Assembly (NCBI GenBank): GCA_026874595.1
Contig: CM049314.1
Coordinates: 30,947,729 to 31,011,728 of the forward strand
Origin: Sipunculus nudus
Lineage: Eukaryota; Annelida; Sipuncula; Golfingiida; Sipunculidae
DNA: 64,000 nucleotides
Direction of reading: 5' to 3'
Positions 12,320 through 24,010 of this stretch are shown here, one piece after another. A model generated the notes under the pieces. That model ran no database searches. It saw nothing but the letters and a program-made list of their open reading frames with translations, and was not told where the DNA came from. Position 1 is the stretch's first letter. Every line of letters begins with the position of its first letter. The position numbers were made by a program, and so were the translations under genes.

Positions 12320-14230
12320 TTTATAGACAGACAATTTGTACAAATCTGTACTCATGGTCCAACATGCATGTTTTTGGTGTCCTCAGGGCCATTTTAGGGT
12401 GTATATCCATGATAACAAGATACTATTACCTTGTTCCCACCAGCAAACATTTCAAGCCCCCAGAAAGCTGATTTCAGCTGAGGACAGTAATATGGCTTAT
12501 TATACACAGGCAAATAGTGTTTTGGACCACCTCATCTCCACCAGACTCATCACACACACCTGGTTTGGCTATCATTGCAATCCATTTACACCCACTGGCT
12601 GGAATCTCAAAGCATTTGGTTCAAATCCCTCAGAAAAAAAAAATTAGGGCCAGTTTGAATTTCCAAATCTGGACACAGTGAACATAGTGATATACAGGGA
12701 AAATCCATTTTTTTACCTCAAATCTGTAATGATGGTCCCACAAACATGGTTTAGGTGTCATTAGGCCCAATTCAGGGTGTATATACAGGGAAACAAGATA
12801 ATATTACCCTGCTGACACAAACAAAAATTTCAAGCCCCCAGAAACCTGATTTCAGGCCAGTTTATGCTTATACACAGTCAAATAGGTTCTTGCCCCCCTC
12901 ATCTCCACAAAACTCATCACACACACCTGGTTTGGCTATCATTGCAATCCATTTACACCCACTGGCTGGAATCTCAAAGCATTTGGTTCAAATCCCTCAG
13001 AAAAAAAAATTAGGGCCAGTTTGAATTTCCAAATCTGGACACAGTGGACATAGTGATATACAGGGAAAATCCATTTTTTTACCTCAAATCTGTAATGATG
13101 GTCCCACAAACATGGTTTAGGTGTCATTAGGCCCAATTCAGGGTGTATATACAGGGAAACAAGATAATATTACCCTGCTGACACAAACAAAAATTTCAAG
13201 CCCCCAGAAACCTGATTTCAGGCCAGTTTATGCTTATACACAGTCAAATAGGTTCTTGCCCCCCTCATCTCCACAAAACTCAACACACACACCTGGTTTG
13301 GGTATCATTGCAATCCATTTACATCCACTGGCTGGTATCTCAAAGCATTTGGCTCAACTCTCTATGAACAAAAATAAGGACCAGTTTGAATTTCCAAATC
13401 TGGACACAGTGAACATAGTGATATACAGAGAAAATCCATTTTTTTACCTCAAATCTGTACTGATGGTCCCACAAACCTGGTTTTGGTGTCATTAGGCCCA
13501 GTTTAGGGTGTATATACAGGGAAACTAGATAATATTACCCGGTTCCCACAAACAAAAATTTCATGCCCCCAGAAACCTGATTTCAGGCCACTTTTTGCTT
13601 ATACACAGTAAAATAGGTTCTGGCCTCCCTCATCTCCACAAAACTCAACATACACACATGGTTTGGGTATCATTGCAATCCATATACACCCACTGGCTGG
13701 TATCTCAAAGCATTTGGCTCAACTCCCTCAGAAAAAAAATTAGGACCAGTTTGAATTTCCAAATCTTGACACAGTGAACATAGTGATATACAGAGAAATT
13801 CCATTTTTTTACCTCAAATCTGTACTGATGGTCCCACAAACCTGGTTTTGGTGTCATTAGGCCCAGTTTAGGGTCTATATACAGGGAAACAAGATAATAT
13901 TACCCTGCTCCCACAAACAAAAATTTCAAGCCCCCAGAAACCTGATTTCAGGCCAGTTTATGCTTATACACAGTCAAATAGGTTTTGGCCCCCTTCATCT
14001 CCACCAGACTCTTCACAAACACCTGGTTTGGGTTTCATTGCAATCCATTCACACCCACTGGCTGGCATCTCCAAGCATATAGCTCAACTTCTTCAGAAAA
14101 AAATATAGACCACTTTAAAGTTTTTCAAATCTGGTCATAGTGGTTTATGCAGAAATCAATTGTTCTGATCTCAAATCTGAAATAGTGGTCATAGAACATT
14201 GGTTGGTTCTTGTATGATTTTATTCAATTT
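12320..14230. repeat. 365-bp satellite, about five tandem units
   Basis: The landmark 'tctggacacagtg' recurs at 12671, 13037, 13402, 13767 and (as 'ctggtcatagtgg') 14132, giving a period of 365-366 bp. Within a unit the order is 'acctcaaatctgtaatgatggtcccacaaac', 'gtatatacagggaaacaagataatattaccc', 'atttcaagcccccagaaacctgatttcagg' and 'ctcatctccacaaaactca'. The two central units are nearly identical and the outer ones decay, as in an array homogenised from its centre. Open frames of 60-124 codons here come from the repeat. The usual period of 365 is not a multiple of three. Confidence 0.93.
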
Positions 14231-14639
14231 ACAATCAATATGCAGGAAAACATGGCATTTTATTTTACTTCAATACACCAACAATAAACAATCTAAGGAC
14301 AAGTGAACAGGCTACCATACATATCTCAGGTAAAGGAAAACAGCAAATGTTTTTACATTGAGGACACATGGCAACCAGGTGGTTGGCGCTGGTCTGTGAA
14401 GCTTACGAAGCAACAATCAAAGGAAGACGATAACAGCACAATAGAAGTCTTCTTCATGGGCCATCGCACACCCATAGAACATGGCTCCAACTGTCAAGTG
14501 TCAAGTAATGCCCCTGCCGACATTTACTATCACATACTGCCGCCACTTATGGTCACGGCAATAGCATGTACTTGTTTATTTGAAGAAAAAACGATCCCAG
14601 ATTTGACGAAACTTACAATATAATCGAGATGTGACCGAG

Positions 14640-17600
14640 AGTGTTAGACGCTATCGAATGCTGAAAACTAAAGGTCTTCAGCATTTAAATAACAGAATTA
14701 TAGGCGTATCTTTGAATGGTCCCATGTTCTCGTTTGACAAGAAATGGTGCGAGATATGACGAGATATTCAATTTTGTCACTTCAAACTAGTCAGGTGAAT
14801 CTTGAACAATAGAAAAATAAAATCTCTGGCATTAAAATGACAGAGATATACACATTTGTTCGAATTCTCGAATATTCTCGTTTGGCGGGAGATGATACGA
14901 GATGTGGCGAGATGTAAGTTATTATCATGTTAAGCTTCTAAAATGCAACAAAATGCTGAAAACTGCTCCTCTTTAGCCGAAAAGGTGACCGAGTTATAAG
15001 CATTTCTGTGAAATCTCGTAATTTCTCGTTTGACGGTAAACCGAGCGAAATTTGACGAGACTTGCAATTGAATGACTTAGAACCAAGGGGAAGCAGCCCT
15101 ATGCAAAAAACTAGACCCTTGAAACATAAATATTAACTGAGATAGAAGCCAAAAACTGCATATTTTCAGATCGTCAAGTTTAACCCACAAATTTGGTAAC
15201 CATGGTAACGGCAGCACAAAGCTACATGTGCGGAGGAATAAGCCAATGTTCCTAGTTTAAGATACAACGATAAAAGTTGTGCCATGTTTAAAATTATTTT
15301 AGATATTGCAGAAAAAAAATGATATGTTATAGTGTTTCAGGTACCACGCCCCCTGGTGGCTATTTCCAAAAAATGAAAAACTGCTTTCCGAGATATTTAT
15401 AAATAACACAAAATATATCAATTTCAAAGCCATTGTTAAAAAAATGCAACCTGTAGGTCATATTTAATGAAATCTCGAAGACTCTCGTTTGACGAGAAAC
15501 GGTGCGAGATTTTGCAAGATTTTTGATTGGATCACCGAGAACTCATCAAGGGCTACAAGATGCAAAAAAATTGACCTCTCCAGCATAAAAACTGACAGAG
15601 TTAGAAGCTGAAAACTGCATATTTTCAAAATTCAAAAGTTTTACCCCAAAAATAGAGAAATCTGGCAATAGCGCACTTTGGCACCTATGCGCAAAAATAA
15701 GCCCATGGACCCCAGTTGAAGGTGCTGTGATGGAAATGGCCCAATGTTTAATAGTTCTGGAGGTATAGCACCAAAACAAATTTTCATGTTTTTTCATCTG
15801 CAACGCCCCATGGCGGCCATCAAAAATCTGAAAAAAAGATTTCGAGATATTCTTGTGTTACATAAAATATCTCAGAATCAGTACGATTGCTGCAAATTTA
15901 AAAAATATCACGAAATTCCATGATTTCTCCCCAAAATTGCGTAACCATGGTAACAGCAAATTTAAGTAAGCTACATGTCAAAAGAAAGGCCAGGTGATGA
16001 CGAAAAAAAATGAGCTAATGCAGAAGTGGATAAGCCTATTTATGGCGAAGTTATAGTGCAAAAACCGTTAACCATACCTGTCGTGACCTTGACCTTGACC
16101 TTAGACCTATTTTAACCAAAAACAATAGGGCACCTAGAAATTATGTTTTTCATCATCCCTGTAAGTTTTAAGGTGATTGTGGCAAAATTGTGGCCAGGAG
16201 AGTGCAGACAAACAAACTAGACGACCAGAGGTCGAGCGCTTGCCGGAAGTTGAAATGACAGACAGATGGACAGACAGAACATATTGTGGGTTTTCTATTA
16301 TTTGAATGACCCTCAGCGTTTGCTGAGAAGTTGTGGCCTGTAAAATGACATATCAGACAAAACAACGAGGAAGCAGACAAAGCTGACCTCAAAAGACGAA
16401 CAGACAGACATACTGACACATCTGTGATAACAGATTACCAGACAAAAGTGCCGAAGGTAAAGAAGAGCAAAATTAGCGAGAGTTTATGTAGATAAGGTTT
16501 ATAATTTTGGAGATATGGCCAAAACATGATATGTTGGGGAGGTGAAGGTGCAGCACCCCCTAGTGGCTATATCCGGAAAATGAAAAATCTGTTTTGAGAT
16601 ATTAGTGTAACACATAAGATGTACCAGTTTTAAAGGATTCCTGAAAAAAAAACTGTGGCCTGTAGAATGCTATATATGAGACGCAAGAACCAGCAAGTAG
16701 GCGGATTTGAGGACAACTGACAAACAGACAGACACACTGACAAAGTGACACAGGATTGAGACCAGATGACATTACCAAGTGATGGAGAAGACTCAGGGAA
16801 AGAAAATAAGCCATAGTTTCTGTAATTGAGGCTTTGGGTTTTAGAGATATGGTCAATATAATGATATGTGTGTGAGGGTCATGTGCAGCGCCACCTAGCG
16901 GCCATATCAGGAAAATGAAAAAAATGTTTTGAGATATTTCTGTTAAATATAATATGCATCAGTTTTCAAACGCTTCTTTAAAAACTGTGGCCTGTAGAAT
17001 GCTATATGTGAGACGCAGGAATCAGAAAGCAGCCAAATTTGAGGACAACTGACAAACAGACGAACATACTGACAAAGTGACACAAGATTGAGACCAGATG
17101 ACATAATCAGTTAATGGAGAAGACTCAGAGGAAAAAAATAAGCTATAGTTTATGTAATTGAGGCTTTGGGTTTTAGAGATATGGCCAATGTAATAATATG
17201 TGTGAGGGTCGTATGCAGCGCCCCCTAGCAGCCATATTCAAAAAATGAAAAAAACAATTTCGAGATACTAGTGTAGGACTTATGATATGTCAGTTTCAAA
17301 AAGATTCCTGCAATAATGTGGCCTTTGGCGCAAGATGAATGAAATCTCGAAATATCTCTATTCACGAGATATTTTACGAGATACTGCAAGACTTGTAATA
17401 AAATCTTGTAGTACTAGTTGAATGCTACCTGATGCAAGAAACTAGATCACTCTTGCTTTAAAACTGACAAAGTTAGAAAAATAAGACCCCTTATTTTCGA
17501 ATATCATGACTATTCCCCCAAAATTTGTAACCATGGTTACGGCAAATTTGAGTCAGCTACACACCAAATGACAGGCCTTGGAATGACGATTAAAATGAGC

Positions 17601-17860
17601 TATCGTTGAAGTTGATACGACTAATAGTCACAAAGATATGAAGAAAAAACCGTTTTGAGAAGTTTTGATGACCTTGACCTTGACCTTTGTCCTATTTTGA
17701 CCAAAAACAATAGGGCACCTAGAAATTTAATTCTCCATCATCTCTGAAAGTTTTAAGGTGATTGTGGCAAAATTGTGACCAGGAGAGTGCAGACAAACAA
17801 ACAGACAGACAGACGGACAGACAAACAGACAGACAAACAGACATACGCAACTGAGCAATA
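14640..17860. repeat. Complex repeat block with CGAGA palindromes, CCATGG(T)TAC and GCCCCCTAGTGGC motifs
   Basis: Several submotifs recur. 'Ctcgtttgacgagaaa..gtgcgagat' types lie at about 14733, 14877, 15021, 15482 and 17345. 'Gtaaccatggtaacggcaa' lies at about 15195, 15950 and 17527. 'Cgccccctagtggc..tat' lies at about 15347, 15806, 16553, 16890 and 17220. 'Gaccttgaccttgacctt' followed by 'aaaacaatagggcacctagaaattt' lies at 16085 and 17668. Units of roughly 330 bp are visible at 16.4-17.3 kb. The set recurs at 27.3-28.8 kb. I see no protein and consider it non-coding repeat. Confidence 0.75.
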
Positions 17861-17862
17861 TG

Positions 17863-18030
17863 CTTGCCGAAATCTTTGATTCCGGCAAGCAACAAACAGA
17901 CAGACAAACAGACATACGGAACTGACCAACATGCTTGCCGAAATCTTTGATTCCGGCAAGCAACAAACAGACAAACAGACATACGCAACTGAGCAATATG
18001 CTTGCCGAAATCTTTGATTCGGCAAGCAAT
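17863..18030. repeat. Three tandem copies of a hairpin flanked by CAGA repeats
   Basis: The perfect stem 'cttgccg...cggcaag' with a loop containing 'aaatctttgatt' occurs near 17871, 17935 and 18001, separated by 'caacaaacagacagacaaacagacata' spacers. The third copy has lost one base of the stem junction ('gattcggcaag') and is followed by AATAAA. A related stem-loop ('gcttgatgaaatcaaagatttccagcaagcaataaa') closes the sister block at about 28732-28768. Confidence 0.8.
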
Positions 18031-18039
18031 AAAATACCG

Positions 18040-18590
18040 GTGGCACCACCAGTCATGAACAACAAAATATACGAGGCTTCAGGGCACTAGATGAAACCAC
18101 AGATGAGCAATGACGCTTTCCTATAATTTGACAGTCTAAAATTATAGGGGAAAATGCATGAAAAGTTCAGGTGGCGCCACCACTCTTCTGGAACTGAAAA
18201 AATCTAGTAATGATTAATAAACGTTTACACGTATGAAGCTTCAGAACTTAAGGTGAAGCCAGCTATGCGATACTGTCACCTTGATATAGTTTGACGAGTC
18301 AACAAATATAATGAAAAATGCCTGAAAATAGAAAAAAACACAGTTAGTGCAATCAGTCTTCGGAAAATGATAATTATTAATATATTGGGTTTCAGGACAC
18401 CAGATGAAACCACGGATGAAAACATGACACCTTTCTATAATTTGGCTGTGGTTTCGCATACTTAAAACATAGGTAAAATGCGTGAAAATCGAAAAAAGTA
18501 CAGGTGGCGCTACCATCCTTCCGGAAGTGGTGAGACTAGTCATGAGTATTATTTAAGGCAAGATCCATGGCAAATGATGCATTAACTATT
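18040..18590 (-). repeat. Three diverged copies of a short dispersed repeat
   Basis: 'Gaggcttcagggcactagatgaaaccacagatgagcaatgacgc' at about 18072, a weaker copy at about 18235 and another at about 18388 are each followed by 'cctataatttgac...aaaatgc.tgaaaa..gaaaaaa' and a GGTGGCGCC-type motif (18170, 18503). Read on minus, this is the 'aagctgtgatttcatctagtg' end of the family at 7.9 and 33.25 kb. Confidence 0.65.
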
Positions 18591-18840
18591 GAGATGCAGG
18601 AAATTATGTATCAATTTATTAATTATTCTGGGGTGCCAAAATACGCACCATAACTCGGAGAATACAGGTCGCAGTGTCCTAATTTTGGGTTTCCAATGAG
18701 ATTTTGACAGACTCTCCTGAATGTTAAGTGAGAGGTTTCTAGATCAAAACCTAACTAACGGACAGACAAACACACAGACAGACAGACAGAGCTCAGATGA
18801 CTTTCAGTGAGCAGTGCTAATTAAATGGGCTGACATACTA
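18590..18840 (-). repeat. Dispersed repeat, reverse copy
   Basis: 'Attctggggtgccaaaatacgcaccataactcggagaatacaggtcgcagtgtcctaattttgg' matches the 9.5 kb copy and, in reverse complement, those at 33.0 and 60.65 kb. It ends in a CAGACAGACAGA run at about 18775-18790. Confidence 0.65.
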
Positions 18841-19027
18841 GGCCACTGATTGTTTATGTTTCTATGGATCTTACTGTGAAAATGTAGAAACCTGATATCT
18901 GTTGGTTAAAACGCATAAGCTTAACCAGTTTGCTTTATCAATTAAATTGCATGTCAGTTTATGAAAGTTTTAAAATGCTATTCCAGCAGGGAATCCCTTT
19001 CGATAAATGGGATTCTCAAATTCCAGT

Positions 19028-19029
<2 letters not shown>

Positions 19030-19062
<33 letters not shown>

Positions 19063-19063
19063 C
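19030..19063. repeat. (CT)n microsatellite
   Basis: An uninterrupted CT tract. The next 800 bases (19064-19850) show no family I recognise, although 19300-19440 is richer in CG dinucleotides than its surroundings. Confidence 0.95.
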
Positions 19064-19854
19064 TACTATGCCCAAGCCGTTACAGATGAAGGGAAATGGA
19101 CGTTAACTACAACACTCAGACTCAGTATCTCTTTCTCTGTTTGTACTTCTCAAGTCACTTAAACAAGACACTTTTTTTTCTTAGCCGAGAAAAGAAAACA
19201 TTATTTTCATTACATGAGGTAATTTATTTAAATATTCCGATTTATTTCCAAATAAAGAATTTACCGTTATCGTGCACGAAAGTCCAGCCTCTGGTTGGAT
19301 AAAGTTGCGTTGTCTCTTCCGCTGGCGTGCTAGCAGATCTGACCGCGTGCATTTACGATTGCGTTGTGTCTCAGAGAGTATGCAGCCTCTTTTGGTGAAA
19401 CTGAGTCGCGTGTGTCGTTTCAGTAAACTGCTGTCCGAGACATTCTAAGTATACGTCAATTAAAGGAAACATGGCGCATATCCAGTGTACATGGTATGCT
19501 AATTAGAGAAAGAGGACACCCCTAAAAGAGCTATTTATGTTACAGCTTTATATCCGGAGCCAGGACTCTCAACTCCACAGCAGATGGACCATAAAAGGTA
19601 AGGTGATAGGCATGTCTTTTTCATAAGTCATACCTCTATTGACAATTTTCTGTCTAAATAGAAATGACTGATGGGATTTCTCTAGCTTATAACTACAAAT
19701 TAATGTGCTGAAAAATCAATATGTTGGCACATATAAAATAAACATACTGACAAGTGAGAAAAATAAAAGAAAATAATATCTATGAAATATACGAGCAGGA
19801 TTTGCATGGCAAATTCAGACTTATCGTACACTGAGTAAGCGTCCATTTATTTCA

Positions 19855-20066
19855 ACTACTATTTTTCATCACTTTCAACAGTTCCTCTCTTTATTATTTT
19901 TTATTTTTCAATAGCGGGAGTGTAGGGGCAGCAGCCCCATTTTATTCATACTTGAATAAGTTTATACATTATTTCCCTTTACTTTCACCAGTTTCTGTTT
20001 TTATTATTATCTTTCAAACGCGTGGGTGTGGGGGCGGCAGCCCTCATTATATTCATACCTTTATCT
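19855..20066. repeat. Two 106-bp direct repeats with a GGGGC-GCAGCCCC hairpin
   Basis: 'Ggggcagcagcccc' at 19925 and 'ggggcggcagccct' at 20031 are 106 bp apart, each preceded by 'ctttattatt..tt...tttcaa..gcg.g.gtg' and followed by 'attttattcatac'. They lie just past the end of the Merlin relic on its coding strand and may be part of its 3' non-coding sequence (inference). Confidence 0.65.
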
Positions 20067-20089
20067 GTGTATTAATATCTTCTTAACTA

Positions 20090-21060
20090 TCATGTGCCTG
20101 TTACAGTTTCAACAATATTTACATGTAGTCTTCCCGCACGACCCATTATATATTTGTCGGTTGACTTGAGAAATTCAACGAACATATTTCTATCTTCATT
20201 CCGTTGTTTACACAAGAACACACTTATATAGCTCTGTAAATGGTCCTTTTTTATACACAGCCTTGGTATACTATTACCATGTTTTACTTTTTGCCAAGTA
20301 CCCTCTATAATGTTTGTGTATGCGCCAGTGAGAGGAACTTTAAAATTCTCGGAATGATTTACAGTTTTGTGTATATAACCGTGTTCTGACAAACACTGTC
20401 TGGTACTGCAAACATAACACTTAACTCTATCCTCGTTCTCTACCCCAGAAAACCCATCCCCCTTCACTTCATGGCCCCGCTGGTATTTCCGCTTTGTGAA
20501 TGTTGACTCGTCTATTTCGGCCTCAAAGCCCATACCACTGACCTTTGCACCTGTGTCTGAATCCCTCGATAAACTTTCTTCCAAACTTCTCTGGCGAACG
20601 AACACCAATCAACTGTGGTGTTTGGGCTGCATTAATTTTCTCTTTGAATATGGTGTCCGCTCAACCCCATGGTCCACAAAAGTGTCATCTGCACAATATC
20701 CTCCAATGTTAAATTTGATTGGTAAAACCAGGAACCGTAACAGATGGATAATTTTTATCGTGTTTCGGTTGCCTTTTCTGACATCGCCAACGTAATGAAT
20801 CACTTGTTGATTCCTCTGGTACACTCACCAGTTTCATTTTGTCATTGCAAATTGAACTAACCCTAGGTTTTGCTATAAGTTCATGTTCAAACCGCCATTG
20901 GATTGTCACATCTTTACATATCAGTGTATGTCTCACAAGTTTGATGAACGTTACTGAGTTCTTTTCCATATTAAGATCTGATTTTTTCCGTTGGTAGTTA
21001 TCTTGACTATAGGCACCAAAATTCCAGGATTCCCTTCTCTTTACACGAACACCATCACTA
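20090..21060 (-). pseudogene. Merlin-superfamily (ISXO2-like) transposase relic
   Basis: Three minus-strand frames together give the ISXO2/IS1595-type layout. First is a zinc-ribbon-like start with a CND..K motif and LRWRCQKRQPKH (about 20870-20770). Next is TTVDWCSFAREVW near 20620, then EIDESTFTKRKYQRGHEV near 20515-20460, containing the first catalytic aspartate. Then come GYIHKTVNHSENF and TGAYTNIIEGTWQKVKH (about 20370-20270). Such proteins cut and paste DNA with a DDE-type catalytic site. This copy is dead. The frame changes at least twice, a stop follows KHHS, and the stretch that normally holds the second aspartate ('SDCW' region) between the KRKY box and the TVNH box is missing or rewritten. 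I could not identify terminal inverted repeats. It could be one exon-sized piece of a longer element. Confidence 0.8.
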
Positions 21061-21539
21061 CCGCCCTTGGACTCTGCTATAATTATATTCTGCTTTTGCA
21101 CCCTTTCTCTACTTCTTGTTTTCCTTTTCTTACACTTTATGCTGTGCTCGTTGTGTTAATCTCACTTGGCTGGTTTTCCATGACGCTGTAGCTAAACATA
21201 ACAGTACAACCCTCTTGTTTTGGCTATTTATTTTATTTCTTTTCTTATTCTTTACACAATACAAATTATTCATATTATACAGTAGACCTGCGTCTGATTT
21301 TTCATAATAATTTAACATGTTATGTGCTTTACATTATACACTAACAACCATTCCTACTCCCCAAGAGTGGCCCCCTTTAATATTTCGTATACACTTTGAC
21401 CCCAAGGTTAATCGTATCACCCATTAACTGTGAATTTACATCAACATGACTTTCTAAACACAAGTGGTATACAACATTTGGGACAGACGGCCACAGTTAC
21501 ATCCTATATTTAAATAGCCCTTGATTTCAAGGTCCGGTA

Positions 21540-21840
21540 ACTAGCGCTTCACGGCGTAGTCGGTAGCGAGGAGGACTTCCGTGAGAAAGGGACATAAAGT
21601 ACTCGGTCGAGAGGACAAAAGTGGGAAAAGAAAAAGGGGTAAAACAGAGGAAAAAGAAAGCTGGAAATTTAAATCCAATTGAAGGAATCGGACAGTTTGC
21701 CACTGTGACCTAAACCTTTGACCTTGTGACCCAAGATGAGGTATCATCTTGATACTAATTTTTTGGACCGATGCCCCCCTGTGGCCTTGACCTTGTGACC
21801 CCAACTTCAATTACTTTCTTCACCTATCGGTAGGTCAGAT
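21540..21840. repeat. Degenerate 'gaccttgtgacccaa' repeat
   Basis: 'Cactgtgacctaaacctttgaccttgtgacccaagatgag' and 'tgtggccttgaccttgtgaccccaacttcaa' at 21700-21810 belong to the 6.8-7.6 kb repeat family. 21061-21540 shows nothing recognisable. Confidence 0.6.
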
Positions 21841-22544
21841 ATATGCACAATAAGGAAATGTTAGGATGCAATATTTGGCTTAAAATGCATCCGCTATCTT
21901 TTTAAATAAATCCCACGTGTATTTGGTGTATTTCAATGGGTAGAACTTACAAATAAAACAGTGACTTAACCTTGTCCACCCGAAGGGCGAGACGAAGTAC
22001 GCTATAGTGGCAGGCAGTTAACAAATGGCTGTAGGTGATTTCTTTTAAGCTTTTGCGACGTCCGGACGCTACGACCAATTCTCGATAGTAGATTTAAATT
22101 TCCAAACTCAACCCCCAATTCCAAACTCGTCCTGCGTGGCGCAGTGATGTCACATAGGACTTGTTAATCCAGACACCCGGTGGTTCCAGATCCGGTGGAG
22201 AGCTTTACAATTGCATGCTTTGTATTCAAATAATTGCATTTCTCATTACAGATTCGCCACCAGACGGAGACACAGATGCATACGGAAGTCATACGAACAA
22301 GAGACGAGAAATCACAGACATAGACACCAGTTGTTTTTTCATTGACTCGCACCTCTTAATTGCTTAAGCAGCAGCCTGAATTCTAGACTCGCTCCGAAAT
22401 GGGTAGGATATATTCTTGTCGCGAATGCAGCGAACTCGTTGGGGGCTTTTAGGTAGCTTGAAATTTTAAACTTTAAGGTTTCAAATAATCTAAACGACAA
22501 TTCGACATTGTTATTCCATTTGGCTCATCATGCATCTATCTATG
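21841..22544. other. No gene recognised
   Basis: No repeat or protein family is recognised. A short open frame on each strand at about 22161-22367 has no recognisable motif. Confidence 0.4.
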
Positions 22545-23031
22545 TATCATAAAGTCTTCATATCTCCAATGTTCTTAGATATACTACGACGGAATCAGGT
22601 CAAAGGACCCAATAATAAAACGGTCATACCATGCTATCACTTGTATAATGACAAAAGGTAGGTAACTCGGCCAAAAACCTTTAGAGTGATAATAAGGGAA
22701 GTTACGTTCTCGACCCGCTTATACTCGCTTTATCTTCCTTTTATACGTAATTCATATGATCGTTCAATACTGCGGAATTTACAGAATCAAATCGATCCAA
22801 CTTCCATTGTTTTCAACCACCAATACAAGCTGCCTGGATAACCGTTTGCGGTGATGTCTGAATTTCGACGTCGTCCATTCCAAACGGTGGCGGAAGCGTG
22901 TCCGTCTAAAACGCGGAAAATCCGTGGAGAGAGGGAGAATTTGCGGAAAATTCGTGGAGAATTGGCGGAGAGTGTTAATATGTAATGATACTTTTAAATA
23001 CACATTAAAATCACTTAAAATCTCCAACTAT
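22545..23031. repeat. Long inverted repeat, left arm
   Basis: The outer end 'aaagtcttcatatctccaat' pairs with 'ggagatatgaagactgtatg' at 24319. The middle 'aggtaggtaactcggc' pairs with 'gccgagctgcctacctt' at about 24214. The inner 'cacattaaaatcacttaaaatctccaac' pairs with 24013-24040. The inside carries 'ctccgtgg/gcggaa' periodicity near 22900-22970. The arms differ by indels. Confidence 0.7.
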
Positions 23032-24010
23032 ATTACCCTTTGCATAATTGCGCACTGTTAAATGACCGAAATGATTTTAAAAGTCTATATAATTCATCAT
23101 TTAATGCTAAACAGTGTAGACTCACTGCCTAGTGAATGCGTTACGCATAATATAAAAGCAGTCTGAGTCACCATGCAGCTGACACTGACAGATCTTACGA
23201 CGAAACCGCAAAACACAATGTTATTACAGTTTATTAAACACTTAAGGTTCCAACAGTTAATTGTGCAAACCATAACAAAACCATGCAGGTGTATGTAATT
23301 TACAGGTGGTGAACGAAATATATAATATAATAAAAAATCATGCTTTGCCTAAATTTAATGGTAGATAAAAACACTATCAATATTTATAGTGTATCTGGAC
23401 CAATTTACATGCACAAAATTTAATAAAAAATCAAATTAACAATAGGATTAAATAAAATAAAAGAATAAAAAATAGTAAATATATATTTTGATCACAGTTA
23501 AAGAATTATATTTTCTTATTCTGTACAAAATACACCACCCTTCTTTCTGCCCATAACAATACAGAGTATAAAAATAACAAAAAAAAAAAAAAAAGAAAAC
23601 GAAAAATATAGCACAATGTACACATACATACAGCAACAGTACAAGAACTTCTTTGTGCAATCTTAATAAAACCATTTCATCTATTGTTTTAGTTATTTAA
23701 AGACAAATGTAAATTTTAATGAAACCACTAATTACATTTTTTATCACAACCAATCATGTCTTCGAATACATATCCTAACCTATATTCACATTCAATCCAT
23801 ATGGTTATAGTTGCATTATAATTAGGCTTTGGTATTCCAATAGAAAGTTTTGTTTTAGGAAATGCCTGAACTGAAACAATAAAAGAAGTGTTTTGCATCA
23901 ATCCCTGGTTAAAATGTTCAATTCGTTTAATTTCTGGATTGAAGCAAAAATCAACTTTATTGCAATCGTAAATGACCCACAATCTCCAAATAAAATCTGT
24001 TAAGAGTTAT
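23032..24010. other. Spacer between inverted-repeat arms
   Basis: AT-rich with no recognised gene. It includes an A-run at 23579-23594. The 84-codon minus frame at 23728-23982 (cysteines and aromatic residues, ends CDKKCN) has no family I know. Confidence 0.4.

Noticed and set aside
12610-12635. GGTTCAAATCC, a perfect tRNA B-box-like word in the satellite
   Set aside because: Other units read GGCTCAACTCC, there is no A box or cloverleaf, and it is part of the repeat.
12755-13495. Open frames of 89-124 codons sharing the same N-terminal sequence
   Set aside because: They arise from the 365-bp satellite, whose usual period does not keep frame. Neighbouring units break the frame.
17719-18065. 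Three overlapping minus-strand frames of 89-112 codons rich in CLSVCLSV
   Set aside because: They are translations of CAGA simple repeats and the triple hairpin.
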